This document shows positions 44,350-52,570 of a stretch of 64,000 nt of DNA, piece after piece; the first letter of the stretch is position 1; each line of letters opens with the position of its first letter. A program made the translations under genes and the position numbers. Origin of the DNA: CAVTQY01 sp963736975 (lineage in GTDB: Bacteria; Pseudomonadota; Alphaproteobacteria; Acetobacterales; Acetobacteraceae); assembly GCA_963736975.1 (NCBI GenBank), contig CAVTQY010000001.1:3596001-3660000 (forward strand). Reading direction: 5' to 3'. Under the pieces are notes generated by a model that saw only the letters and a program-made list of their open reading frames with translations, did not search any database and was not told the origin of the DNA.

Positions 44350-45489
44350 ATGAAAACACGGGACGCCCCACAGCTGGTCGAAGAGCGCCGGCAGAGGCTG
44401 CTCTCAGGCTTGGCCGATCTCGTCCCCGGCATGCAGCAGCGGGCGCTGATGCTCGACCGCAGCGGCGGGTTTCCGGAGGAGGATTTCGATCTGCTGCGGT
44501 CCTTGGGCGCGCTCGCCGCACCAGTCCCGGCAGCGGTCGGCGGCCTCGGCATGGGCACGGAGCCGGAAGGCGCTCCCGCGCTTATGCAGGCGCTCCGCCT
44601 GCTCGGGCGTGGCAACCTGAGCGTCGCGCGGCTGTATGAGGCACATGTCAACGTACTGCATCTGGTGATACGCTACGGCAACGACACGCAGGCGCGCGCG
44701 GTTGCGGACGATGCGCTGGATGGCCGCGTGTTTGGCCTGTGGGTCACCGACGCTCCGGATGCGCCGTTGCGTCTCACGGAGGATCGCCGCCTGCGCGGTG
44801 CGAAGGCGCCTTGTTCGGGCGCGGGACGGATGGTCCGCGCTCTCGTCACCGTGGGCCTGCCGTCCGGGCAGCCACAGATGGCTGTCGTGAGGCTGACGCA
44901 GCACGAGCGCGTGGATGCCGCGTGTTGGGATGCGCATGGAATGCGCGCGGCGTTAGGCGGCCGGGTGGAATGGGACGGAACACCGATCGGCACGGAAGCA
45001 CTGGTCGGCGAGCCGGGCGACTATCTGCGCCAGCCAGATTTCTCCACCGGCGCCTGGCGCGCTTCGGCGGTGGCGCTGGGCGGGCTGGATGCGCTGGTCG
45101 CCGCGTTGCGTACTCAACTCCTGGCGCGCGGGCGCGACCAGGATCCGCACCAACGCACGCGCGTGGGCACAGCACTGATTGCACAAGAAACCGCGCGCTT
45201 CTGGGTGCGGCGCGCGGCGGAGCTTGGCGAGTCCGATGAGGCCCAGCCCGGCGATCGCGCCAATACAGTAAACCTTGGCCGCATTGCGGTTGAGACGGCC
45301 TGTCTCGACGTGATCCGGATTGCGCAGCGTGCACTCGGCCTGGCGGCGTTCCGAAGCGGCGAGCTGACCGAGCTGCTGTTTCGCGACCTCGCCGTGTATC
45401 TGCGCCAGCCTGCCCCTGACGAGACGCTGACCGAAGCCGCCGCATATTTCATGGAACGCGACTTGCCGGGGCAGCCACCATGGGGATGA
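44350..45489 (+). CDS. Acyl-CoA dehydrogenase-like protein
   Basis: A 379-residue flavoprotein-like member of the acyl-CoA dehydrogenase superfamily. Family features are FPEEDFDLLRSLGALAAPVP at about residues 42-61, the glycine-rich PAAVGGLGMG, and the C-terminal helices NTVNLGRIAVETACLDVIRIAQRALGLAAF. The usual FAD-contacting and catalytic glutamate motifs are weak, so it may act on a non-CoA substrate, as do many members in natural-product clusters. It heads a three-gene operon with PIG-L and a methyltransferase, behind the EcfG-like promoter. ATG at 44350; the next gene overlaps by ten bases. Confidence 0.8.
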   Translation: MKTRDAPQLVEERRQRLLSGLADLVPGMQQRALMLDRSGGFPEEDFDLLRSLGALAAPVPAAVGGLGMGTEPEGAPALMQALRLLGRGNLSVARLYEAHVNVLHLVIRYGNDTQARAVADDALDGRVFGLWVTDAPDAPLRLTEDRRLRGAKAPCSGAGRMVRALVTVGLPSGQPQMAVVRLTQHERVDAACWDAHGMRAALGGRVEWDGTPIGTEALVGEPGDYLRQPDFSTGAWRASAVALGGLDALVAALRTQLLARGRDQDPHQRTRVGTALIAQETARFWVRRAAELGESDEAQPGDRANTVNLGRIAVETACLDVIRIAQRALGLAAFRSGELTELLFRDLAVYLRQPAPDETLTEAAAYFMERDLPGQPPWG

Positions 45490-46220
45490 TGTGTGCCAAC
45501 GACGCGCTGCGCCGGATGGAGAGCCTGCCATTCGCCGATCTCGATACGCTTGCCCCCGGCACCAGCCTGATCCTTGCCCCACATCCGGATGACGAAACAC
45601 TCGCTTGCGGCGGCCTCATCGCCTCCTTGTGCGCCCGTGGCCATCCGCCGGTCATCCTTGTCGTAACCGACGGAACCGGATCGCATCCCGGCTCCGCATC
45701 CTATCCGCCCGCGCGGCTGAAAGCGGTGCGCGAGGCCGAGCTTCGCAAAGCCGCGGCGATCCTGGGCGTCGCCACGCAGCGCGTGCATTTCCTTGAACTA
45801 CCCGACACGCGAGCGCCGCATGAGGGCGCCGGCTTCACCGCCGCGGTGCAGGAGATCGCGCGCGTCGTCGGCACATGCGATGTAGCGACGATCTTCGCCT
45901 CCTGGGAGCACGACCCCCACGGCGACCACAAAGCCGCCGCGCGCATGGCACGCGCTGCCGCACGGTCCACAGGCGCCCGGCTGCTCTTCTACCCCGTCTG
46001 GGGTTGGCTGCTGCCGGCTGAGCAGGAACTTCCTCTCGCGCAGATGACCGGCGCGCGTTTGGACATCACCGCCGTGCTGTCGCGGAAACAACGCGCGATC
46101 GCCGCGCATGCATCCCAGACATCCGATCTGATAAGCGACGATCCGAACGGCTTCCGCTTGCCGCCCGACATGCTGGCACTCTTCGAACGGCCGTTCGAGG
46201 TGTTCCTCGAACCAGAATGA
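45480..46220 (+). CDS. PIG-L family deacetylase (1)
   Basis: A 246-residue zinc-dependent N-deacetylase. HPDDE at residues 35-39 supplies the zinc ligands and catalytic Asp, and HDPHGDH at 144-150 the last histidine, the two motifs of the LmbE/MshB/PIG-L family. These enzymes remove the acetyl group of GlcNAc-type residues, often on inositol- or phosphatidylinositol-linked sugars. In a cassette that also makes inositol phosphate, a GlcNAc-inositol-like substrate is an attractive guess. The start overlaps the acyl-CoA-dehydrogenase-like gene and the stop overlaps the methyltransferase start. Confidence 0.93.
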   Translation: MGMMCANDALRRMESLPFADLDTLAPGTSLILAPHPDDETLACGGLIASLCARGHPPVILVVTDGTGSHPGSASYPPARLKAVREAELRKAAAILGVATQRVHFLELPDTRAPHEGAGFTAAVQEIARVVGTCDVATIFASWEHDPHGDHKAAARMARAAARSTGARLLFYPVWGWLLPAEQELPLAQMTGARLDITAVLSRKQRAIAAHASQTSDLISDDPNGFRLPPDMLALFERPFEVFLEPE

Positions 46221-46786
46221 CTCGCGCCTCCCTGCCGAGCGGCTATTTCGATGCGCTGTATGCCGCTGATGCGGACCCGTGGTGCTTTGCCTCCAGCGGC
46301 TACGAGCGCGCCAAATACGATGCCACGCTTGCTGCCTTGCCGGCGCCGCGCTTTTCGGCCGGCTTCGAGGTCGGCTGCTCCATCGGCGTGCTGACCCATC
46401 GGCTGGCCGACCGCTGCACATCGCTGCTCGCGGTCGATGTGGCGGATGCGGCGCTCGCGCAGGCGCGCGCGCGCTGCGGGGGACTGGCACATGTCGAGAT
46501 CCGGCGCATGCGCGTGCCCGACGAATGGCCCGCTTGCAGCTTCGATCTGATCGTGTTCTCCGAAGTGCTGTATTATCTCGGGGCCAACGACATAACGCGT
46601 GCGGCTTCGCGAACGCGGGATTCCCTGTTGCCGGGCGGTGCGGTTCTGCTGGTGCATTATACCCTGCCGACCGACTATCCGTGCAGCGGCGACGCCGCTA
46701 CCGAGATTTTCATCGCGAATGCCGGTCTGAGACCTACTCTCCGGCAGCGGCAAGCGCAGTATCGGCTCGATCTGTTGCGCGGCTGA
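46217..46786 (+). CDS. SAM-dependent methyltransferase, NodS-like
   Basis: A 189-residue class-I methyltransferase. YFDALYAADADPWCFASSGYE near the N-terminus and GFEVGCSIGVLTHRLADRC as the SAM motif resemble NodS, the N-methyltransferase of rhizobial Nod-factor synthesis; LIVFSEVLYYLG is the post-II strand. NodS methylates the deacetylated amine of a chito-oligosaccharide. Placement directly after a PIG-L deacetylase fits methylation of a freed sugar amine, though this is inference. The last 53 bases overlap the convergent GT2 gene. Confidence 0.88.
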   Translation: MTRASLPSGYFDALYAADADPWCFASSGYERAKYDATLAALPAPRFSAGFEVGCSIGVLTHRLADRCTSLLAVDVADAALAQARARCGGLAHVEIRRMRVPDEWPACSFDLIVFSEVLYYLGANDITRAASRTRDSLLPGGAVLLVHYTLPTDYPCSGDAATEIFIANAGLRPTLRQRQAQYRLDLLRG

Positions 46787-47897
46787 CCGCCCTCAACCGG
46801 TCGCGTAACTGCAGCGCCAGCGCGGTCTGGCGCGACAGAGCCACAAGCGGCACGCGCCGGCGCTGGAGGACGGGGCTTCGCGCTTCCAACTCGGCCCAGG
46901 CGGTTCCGAAATAGCGCGCCGCCAGCACTTCCTCGACCTCCGCGACAGCCAGGCCCAGGCGCGCGGCAAGCTCCTGGGCGACCGATCCTGCCCGCCAAGC
47001 GCCAAACGACCGGCGGCGCAACTGCGCCCGCCGCGCCGCATCGACGGCCGGCTCCATGCGGCCATCGACGAACTCATGCACGCAGGCGATCCGTTGCCGC
47101 ATGGTATCCGCCATCCCGCCCGGCGCCCGCCCGACAAGCCGGGCGGAAACCACCACGCGCGCAGCCATGCTGTGCCGTATCCGCGCGTCCACGCGACGCA
47201 GGGCCGCGAAGAACGCGCGATCCTCCGCCAGCGCCACCGGTGGAATGCCGCCGGCGCGCCTATAGGCCGCGACGGTGACCGCGATGCTGGCTCCCGAATG
47301 CTCGCCGTGGTGCGGCCAGGGATCGGCCGGGTCGGGGTCTAGCAGCCAGCGGATTTCATCGAGCAGCGCCGCGTAAGCACATTCGCGCGCATCGATTGCG
47401 TGCAGATGCGTGGGGATCAGCTTCGCACCCACAGGCTCGATCTCCGCCTGCCCGGCGACGGCGTCAGCGTTCTCGCGCAGAGCAAACAGGTTCGCCGAGA
47501 CCCAATCCCTCGCCACCCGCGCATCGGCATCCGTGGTCAGCACGATCCCACCCGGCCCGGCGAGCTCAGCGGCCCGGTCCATCGCAATTCGCCGTGCCAT
47601 GCCGGCGCAGGCAAATGGCGGCGGCAGCCAAACTTCCAGGCAATGGACGACAAAGGGCAGACGTCCGGTCAACTCGCTTACGATCCGCGTACTGTCGTCG
47701 GAGCAATTATTGAGGCACAGCACGACGCAATCGATGATCACGCTTTCCTGCGCCGCCAAGGCCTGGAGACAGGGCCCGATCTCTTCGGCCTCATCCTTCG
47801 CCGGGATTGCGACTACGAGAGGACAGTGCACCTGCTTCGCTCCGACCCCGGCGACGCGCGAGAAGGCCGGGCACGGCACGTCGGGTTCCGCCTGCAT
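46734..47897 (-). CDS. Glycosyltransferase family 2 protein
   Basis: A 387-residue GT-A glycosyltransferase. The N-terminal part has CPLVVAIPAKDEAEEIGPCLQALAAQ, the GT2 opening, then VLTTDADARVARDW (DAD in place of DXD) and GASIAVTVAAYRRAGGIPPVALAEDRAFF (the ED acceptor-loop motif). The start at 47897 is chosen as the nearest Met before the core; upstream in-frame codons give low-complexity sequence. The gene converges on the deacetylase-methyltransferase operon and overlaps it by 53 bases, suggesting the same pathway. Donor and acceptor are unknown. Confidence 0.87.
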   Translation of the reverse strand: MQAEPDVPCPAFSRVAGVGAKQVHCPLVVAIPAKDEAEEIGPCLQALAAQESVIIDCVVLCLNNCSDDSTRIVSELTGRLPFVVHCLEVWLPPPFACAGMARRIAMDRAAELAGPGGIVLTTDADARVARDWVSANLFALRENADAVAGQAEIEPVGAKLIPTHLHAIDARECAYAALLDEIRWLLDPDPADPWPHHGEHSGASIAVTVAAYRRAGGIPPVALAEDRAFFAALRRVDARIRHSMAARVVVSARLVGRAPGGMADTMRQRIACVHEFVDGRMEPAVDAARRAQLRRRSFGAWRAGSVAQELAARLGLAVAEVEEVLAARYFGTAWAELEARSPVLQRRRVPLVALSRQTALALQLRDRLRAVSRATDRADTALAAAGE

Positions 47898-47909
47898 TAT
47901 TTCGCCAGC

Positions 47910-47929
47910 GGTTGCAGACGATTGCAACC
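47910..47929. promoter_or_regulatory. Perfect inverted repeat between divergent genes
   Basis: GGTTGCA, six bases, TGCAACC lies 13 bases upstream of the GT2 start and 29 bases upstream of the LysM start. It could be an operator controlling both or a small hairpin in either leader. Confidence 0.4.
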
Positions 47930-47957
47930 AGCAACCAACCAGCCTACGCTCCCCAAA

Positions 47958-48950
47958 GTGACATATTTTCCGCCCTGGCGGTCGGCTTGGTCGGTGCCGC
48001 TGCTGGCGGGCGCGGTGGCGCTCGGAGCGGCTGCCGCCGTGGTGTATTTGCGGCCGGCGCCGGTTGCACAACTGCCGGCCGGACACGGCACCGGCGCGAT
48101 CCCGGCCGTCGTCCGCCCGGTGCCGCCGACCGGCATCGAAGCGGGCACGCCGATCCCGCCCAGCTTTGATATCGTCCGCATCGGCCCGGACGGTCAGGCG
48201 GTGATTGCCGGGCGCGCCGCGCCGGGGGCGGAGGTAATGATCCAGGACCACGGCCAGGCGCTCGGCACGGTAAAGGCCGACTCGCACGGAAGCTGGGTTT
48301 TCCTGCCACCCGAACCCTTGCCGGCCGGCCCGCGCCAACTGAGGCTGTCGGAACGGACCGAACACGGCAATGTTTCCGGCCAGGCCTCGGCGGTGCTGGT
48401 CGTGCCGCCGTCCAACGGAACGCCGCAGGCGCTGCCGGCGATCGCCATGCTTGCAACGCCTGGCGCGGCGCCGCGCGTGTTACAGGCGCCCGGCAAAACG
48501 CGCGATCGGCTCGCCCTGGATGCGATGGACTATGGTCAGAACGGTCGCGACGCCCGTTTCTCCGGCAGCGCTCCGCCCGGTGCCGTGCTCCGCCTCTATG
48601 TGGATAACGGGCTGATCGGGCAGGCGACCGCCGGTCCCGACGGAAGCTGGTCGCTCGCCACCGCGGTACCCATCGCGCCGGGACAGCATGAATTGCGGCT
48701 CGACCAGATTGGCGCCGATGCGAACGCGATCGCCCGCGTCGTGCTGCCGTTCAGCCGCGAAGCCGCCGCGCCGGCGCTGCCGGAGAACGGCATCGTGGTG
48801 CAGCGGGGCTTCTCGCTGTGGCGCATCGCGCGCCAAGTCTATGGCAGCGGCACACGCTACACGGTGATTTACCAGGCGAATCGCGAGACGATTCAGGATC
48901 CCAGCCGCATCTATCCGGGCCAGGTCCTGACCCTGCCGACTGTGCAGTGA
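47958..48950 (+). CDS. LysM domain protein, membrane anchored
   Basis: A 330-residue protein. A single hydrophobic span at about residues 12-33 anchors it or acts as a signal. Two beta-rich repeats follow, recognisable from VIAGRAAPGAEVMIQDHGQA with DSHGSWVFLPPEPLPAGP, and later RFSGSAPPGAVLRLYVDN with DGSWSLATAVPIAPG; they resemble Ig-like adhesion modules. The C-terminal LysM domain (VVQRGFSLWRIARQVYG... IYPGQVLTLP) should bind peptidoglycan. Start is GTG at 47958; no other start gives the anchor. The function is probably cell-envelope structural. Confidence 0.85.
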   Translation: MTYFPPWRSAWSVPLLAGAVALGAAAAVVYLRPAPVAQLPAGHGTGAIPAVVRPVPPTGIEAGTPIPPSFDIVRIGPDGQAVIAGRAAPGAEVMIQDHGQALGTVKADSHGSWVFLPPEPLPAGPRQLRLSERTEHGNVSGQASAVLVVPPSNGTPQALPAIAMLATPGAAPRVLQAPGKTRDRLALDAMDYGQNGRDARFSGSAPPGAVLRLYVDNGLIGQATAGPDGSWSLATAVPIAPGQHELRLDQIGADANAIARVVLPFSREAAAPALPENGIVVQRGFSLWRIARQVYGSGTRYTVIYQANRETIQDPSRIYPGQVLTLPTVQ

Positions 48951-49003
48951 CCCCTGCCTGCTGACCTTGTCGGGTACCGGCGAAAGGTCTCATAAGCCGC
49001 GCA

Positions 49004-49669
49004 ATGGCTGTCGAAACGCTCCGCCTGGTCCTCGCCCCGCCGCACCGGGCGGGCCTGCCGTTCATCATCGGCGGCGGGATCGCACTGCTGATCGGCCTGA
49101 TACTGGCCCATTGGCTGGCTTGGCTCGGTGGCCTGTTCACCCTGTTCTGCCTCTATTTCTTCCGCGATCCCGAGCGGGTGGCGCCCGGACGCGCGGCCCT
49201 GGTGGCACCGGCGGACGGCAAGGTCGTCGCCGTCGAGCCGGCGCTGCCACCGGCCGAGCTCGGGCTTGGTCCCATATCGCGGTGGCGCGTGGGCATCTTC
49301 CTGTCGCTGCTCGACGTACACGTAAACCGCGTGCCGGCGGACGGCACGGTGACCCGGATCGCCTATCGCCACGGCAGCTTCATGAACGCGGCGCTCGGCC
49401 AGGCGAGCGCCGAGAACGAGCGCAACGCGATCGCCATAAGGCTACCCGACGGCCGGGAGATTGCAGTGGTGCAGATCGCCGGGATGCTGGCGCGGCGAAT
49501 ATTGTGCGACTTGCGGGAGGGCGACGCGGTACACGCAGGTGCGCGATTCGGCATTATCCGCTTCGGCAGCCGCACTGATCTCTATTTGCCCGAGGGCGTG
49601 CGGCCCCTGGTCACGGAGGGACAGATGATGATCGGCGGGGAAACCGTCATCGCGGAGCTGGGAGCTTGA
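49004..49669 (+). CDS. psd: Phosphatidylserine decarboxylase
   Basis: A 221-residue pyruvoyl enzyme of the short alphaproteobacterial type. It makes phosphatidylethanolamine by decarboxylating phosphatidylserine at the inner membrane. One or two spans at residues 18-55 are followed by YFFRDPERVAP, APADGKVV, FLSLLDVHVNRVP and NERNAI. Self-cleavage is expected between Gly188 and Ser189 in RFGSR, which creates the pyruvoyl group. Its stop and the TTG start of pssA overlap by four bases, forming a two-gene phospholipid operon. Confidence 0.95.
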   Translation: MAVETLRLVLAPPHRAGLPFIIGGGIALLIGLILAHWLAWLGGLFTLFCLYFFRDPERVAPGRAALVAPADGKVVAVEPALPPAELGLGPISRWRVGIFLSLLDVHVNRVPADGTVTRIAYRHGSFMNAALGQASAENERNAIAIRLPDGREIAVVQIAGMLARRILCDLREGDAVHAGARFGIIRFGSRTDLYLPEGVRPLVTEGQMMIGGETVIAELGA

Positions 49670-50541
49670 GCGACCCGCTTCGCCCCCGTTCGGACTGGCT
49701 CGGGGAGCCGCGGGTCTCCCCGATCCGCCGTCTGCGGCTGCGCCCGCGGGCCCGGCCGCGTTACAAGGGCCCCTCGTTCAACCGCCTTATCCCCAACATC
49801 CTGACCCTGGTCGGTCTGTGCGCCGGTTTGACCGGCATGCGGTTCGCGATCGATGGACATTTCGGGCCGGCCGCCGTCGCCATTGTTGTTGCCGGGTGTA
49901 TCGACGGGCTGGACGGCCGGATCGCACGATTGCTGAAAGTGACCTCGCGATTTGGGGCGGAATTCGACAGCCTGACCGATTTCCTGTGCTTCGGGGTGGC
50001 GCCCGCCTTCACGCTCTATCTATGGTCGCTGCAATGGCTGGGCGGGATCGGATTCGTTCCCTGCCTCATGTTCGCCGTCTGCATGGCGTTGCGCCTGGCG
50101 CGGTTCAACGCTGCGTTGGAAGGCGCGCCGCGGCCTGCCTATACCTATAATTTCTTCGCCGGCGTGCCGGCGCCATGCGGCGCCGGTTTGGCACTGTTTC
50201 CATTGTTTGCCGGGCTCGAGGCGCAGGCAGTGGGGGCGAGCTGGGCGGTGCGGGTAGCGCAGAACCCGCTGTTCTGCGCCCTGGTGCTGGTCGGCACGGC
50301 ACTGCTGTGCGTTTCCACTTTGCCGGTGTGGAGCTTCAAGAATTTCAAAGTGCCGGCGGAATATGTGCTGCCACTGTTGCTCGGCGTGGGTTTCTATGCC
50401 GCGGTGCTGGTAGCGGAGCCCTGGGCGGCATTGGCGGCCGCAGGCGTGATCTATCTCGGCATTTTGCCGTTCAGTGTACGCAGCTTTCGCCGCTTGCAGC
50501 GGGAGGCGGAAGTGGACCCCGAGGAAACCGCCCGGACTTAA
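49666..50541 (+). CDS. pssA: CDP-diacylglycerol-serine O-phosphatidyltransferase
   Basis: A 291-residue integral membrane enzyme that makes phosphatidylserine from CDP-diacylglycerol and serine. The CDP-alcohol phosphatidyltransferase motif D80-x2-D83-G84-x2-A87-R88-x8-G97-x3-D101-x3-D105 is complete. About six to eight spans follow. TTG start overlaps the psd stop (TTGA). It supplies the substrate of Psd encoded just upstream. Length is somewhat more than the 250 residues usual for this subclass because of an N-terminal basic leader. Confidence 0.95.
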   Translation: MSDPLRPRSDWLGEPRVSPIRRLRLRPRARPRYKGPSFNRLIPNILTLVGLCAGLTGMRFAIDGHFGPAAVAIVVAGCIDGLDGRIARLLKVTSRFGAEFDSLTDFLCFGVAPAFTLYLWSLQWLGGIGFVPCLMFAVCMALRLARFNAALEGAPRPAYTYNFFAGVPAPCGAGLALFPLFAGLEAQAVGASWAVRVAQNPLFCALVLVGTALLCVSTLPVWSFKNFKVPAEYVLPLLLGVGFYAAVLVAEPWAALAAAGVIYLGILPFSVRSFRRLQREAEVDPEETART

Positions 50542-50681
50542 CAAACGGATGCGCGAAGCGGTTCCGGCGGGGGATTTGGCGGTATCGGAATCGGGGCCGG
50601 CGGTTCCTTGATCGGCGGCGGTGCATCCGGATCAGGAGGGTCCGGCGGCTGTCCAGGCGGTTTGGGTGGGTCAGACGGCAT
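50538..50681 (-). CDS. Small proline-rich hypothetical protein (47 residues)
   Basis: An ATG at 50679-50681 preceded by an AAAGGAG ribosome site opens a 47-residue reading frame of which about half is proline (MPSDPPKPPGQPPDPPDPD at the start, ending SVC). It closes within pssA's stop codon on the opposite strand. No known domain; no signal peptide. The good ribosome site and the proline pattern suggest a real small gene, but low-complexity GC-rich DNA can mimic this. Confidence 0.5.
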   Translation of the reverse strand: MPSDPPKPPGQPPDPPDPDAPPPIKEPPAPIPIPPNPPPEPLRASVC

Positions 50682-51491
50682 GGGTAATCGCTCCTTTCAC
50701 GACCGCTTCGGATCGGAAGCGGACATCGGATGCTCGGCCCGCTGACGGCCGCTTCGCGCCCAAGCTGGTCATCCGCGAGCCATGGGCGGTCGCTGATAGC
50801 AGACATAGCCTATCGGATCCGGGCTGGCCGAGGGCAGGGGACACGACCATCAACCCCCCGACCGGAAGAGCTGCTTCCTTGGATTCACCAACCTTCCCTA
50901 GCAGCAGCGGCTTACTGTGCAACCGTGGTGATCGGCAGGCGCCTATGCTTCAGACCGATCCTAACCATTTTAGCAGTACGTTGAAGGTGACGGGGCGGGA
51001 GGCAAGAAGCGGAGCATGCATCGTGCTGGGCGCGCACGAGACAGTTGCAGAGCTGGAGCCTACATCCCGGGTCGGTCGGCGCGAGTAGTGCTGAAGCGCC
51101 TGGTCGAGCTTGCGCCGGGTCAGCGCAAGTCGAAGCAGTCGCGGACAGCGCAATGATCAGTAAAGTCAAGCAGGTGGCGATCGACGGGCGCTGCCTCAGG
51201 GAGCGGGTTGGGACGCTGCTTCGGAGCCCGTGAACCAAGCAGGTTACGTTTCGCGTCAATTCACGAGGTGGTTGAGTTGCTCAACCTAAAATGGCAGCAC
51301 AGACAAACGCTGCGCGTTTAAGGTTGCACCAGGCGATCGGATGCGCCACCGAGACAATGGCGGCTGGATCAGCTACACGCTAAAGTTAGGTACCGGCTCC
51401 ACATTAAAATTCAATTTTCGCCTCCATTATTCTGTTGCCCGCAGAAGGGCACGTGGGGTAACATTTTTTTGAGCTGGTGAAACCACCTTTG

Positions 51492-51542
51492 CACTCCCTG
51501 GCCCCGACTTGGGGGGCCGGATTGCAGTGGCAAAGGAGTGCC
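51492..51542. repeat. Nested long hairpin
   Basis: Outer arms GCACTCC and GGAGTGC enclose an inner GGCCCC/GGGGCC stem. It may be a terminator, a transposon-end structure or an RNA element in the leader of the downstream operon; nothing decides between them. Confidence 0.4.
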
Positions 51543-51601
51543 GGCGACGGCTAATTACGCCCTAAAACGGGTGCATGAAGCGTCGTTACAAGTGAATGCA
51601 A

Positions 51602-51904
51602 CTCTTTCTGGCACACACAGGGAGGGTAACTGCGGAAGCATGAGGGCCCTTCTAAGTGACCTGCACTGAAATGCCGTCGGCTATGGTTAGGACCCCACCG
51701 TAGAGGCAGGGTACAAACGAGCCAGGTATATCTGTCCTTGAGCCGATAGGATCGCCCTCGCTTGTATCTGGGCTGGATACGACCGGGTAGCGGGCGGCGG
51801 AGAATCCGGGCACTGATCGCCTTCCTAGTACGGGAGGTAATCAGAAAATTTGAAGGCTGCGCAGCTCTTCCTGTTGCACAGGCAGGGTAAGGACGGAAGC
51901 GTGG
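51602..51904 (+). repeat. Imperfect direct repeat pair
   Basis: Two copies about 260 bases apart (51602-51644 and 51865-51904) share CTCTTyCTG, CACA, CAGGGTAA-like and GGAAGCrTG-like blocks in the same order. They look like a diverged duplication or two fragments of the same element. Confidence 0.35.
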
Positions 51905-52004
51905 GTCTGTCTGACAGATCATCTCAACCCAAAACTTCGCAGAACCATCGATTCTCTATCTTGTACACCAATACGGCAACATCAGCAATAGTTCGGGGGC
52001 GAGG

Positions 52005-52500
52005 ATGGAGGACTGGTACCTGGTTCGCACAAAAACCGGCGGCGAGAGGACCGCACAAGAGCAGTTGCAACACGTAGTAGAACGCACGCTTCTTCCGCTG
52101 GGAAAGACCCAAATCCGGCAACGGGATCGGGCATTTCAGCGAGTTGGCCCCATCTTCCCATCCTATATTTTTGCATTCTTTTCTCTGGGACACGCAGCCA
52201 GGCAGATCCGGTATACGCCGGGGGTCCGTGAAATCGGTACGGTTCGGTGAGCAGGCAGCCGTCGTACCGGTCTGGGTTATCAATGAATTGATCTCTAGAT
52301 GCGCTGAGGGGCCCATCGATCTGTCGAAGCCGGGCTTTTTGCACGGTGCCCCCTTGAAGGTCGTCGGCGGGCCATTCCGAGATCTCCATGCAGTGTTTGA
52401 CGGCTATCTCAGCGGAACCGAACGCATCGCTGTCTTGCTGTCTGTCATGAATGCGGAGCGACGTGTTGCGATGCCAGCCACCATGGTGGTCGCGGCCTAG
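52005..52500 (+). pseudogene. NusG/RfaH-like antitermination protein, frameshifted
   Basis: The ATG at 52005 opens a NusG N-terminal (NGN) domain: WYLVRTKTGGERTAQEQLQ, then FPSYIFAFFSLG and IRYTPGVREI. The frame breaks at the GG pair 52236-52237. Removing one G joins to VRFGEQAAVVPVWVINELI and a KOW-like C-terminal domain (APLKVVGGPFRDLHAVFDGY), giving 164 residues, the normal size. Such operon-specific NusG paralogues sit first in capsule or exopolysaccharide operons and let RNA polymerase read through long clusters. If the frameshift is real, expression of the island may be impaired. Confidence 0.85.
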
Positions 52501-52570
52501 TAGTTTGAAAGTGCCGATTTAACTTAGGCCATAGCTTCGGTTTCCGCATTTGAATCGAGGAGAACCCGGA

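Larger units (their letters stand above)
50690..52004. other. Gene-poor, decayed stretch at the border of the polysaccharide island
   Basis: About 1.3 kb with no reading frame that looks like a gene. The base composition falls noticeably from around 51240. It contains the long hairpin at 51492-51542, an imperfect direct repeat (51602-51644 and 51865-51904), and, near 51880-51930, a short translated piece ending GLSDRSSQP that is reminiscent of IS481-type transposases. It is probably a mosaic of broken mobile-element pieces and leader DNA for the downstream operon. Confidence 0.5.

Noticed and set aside
46787..48365. GT2 gene extended to start at 48365
   Set aside because: The upstream residues are low-complexity and overlap the real LysM gene on the other strand; the GT2 fold begins just after 47897.
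51551..51922. Minus-strand frame of 123 codons in the gene-poor stretch
   Set aside because: No ribosome site or recognisable motif; composition does not look coding.
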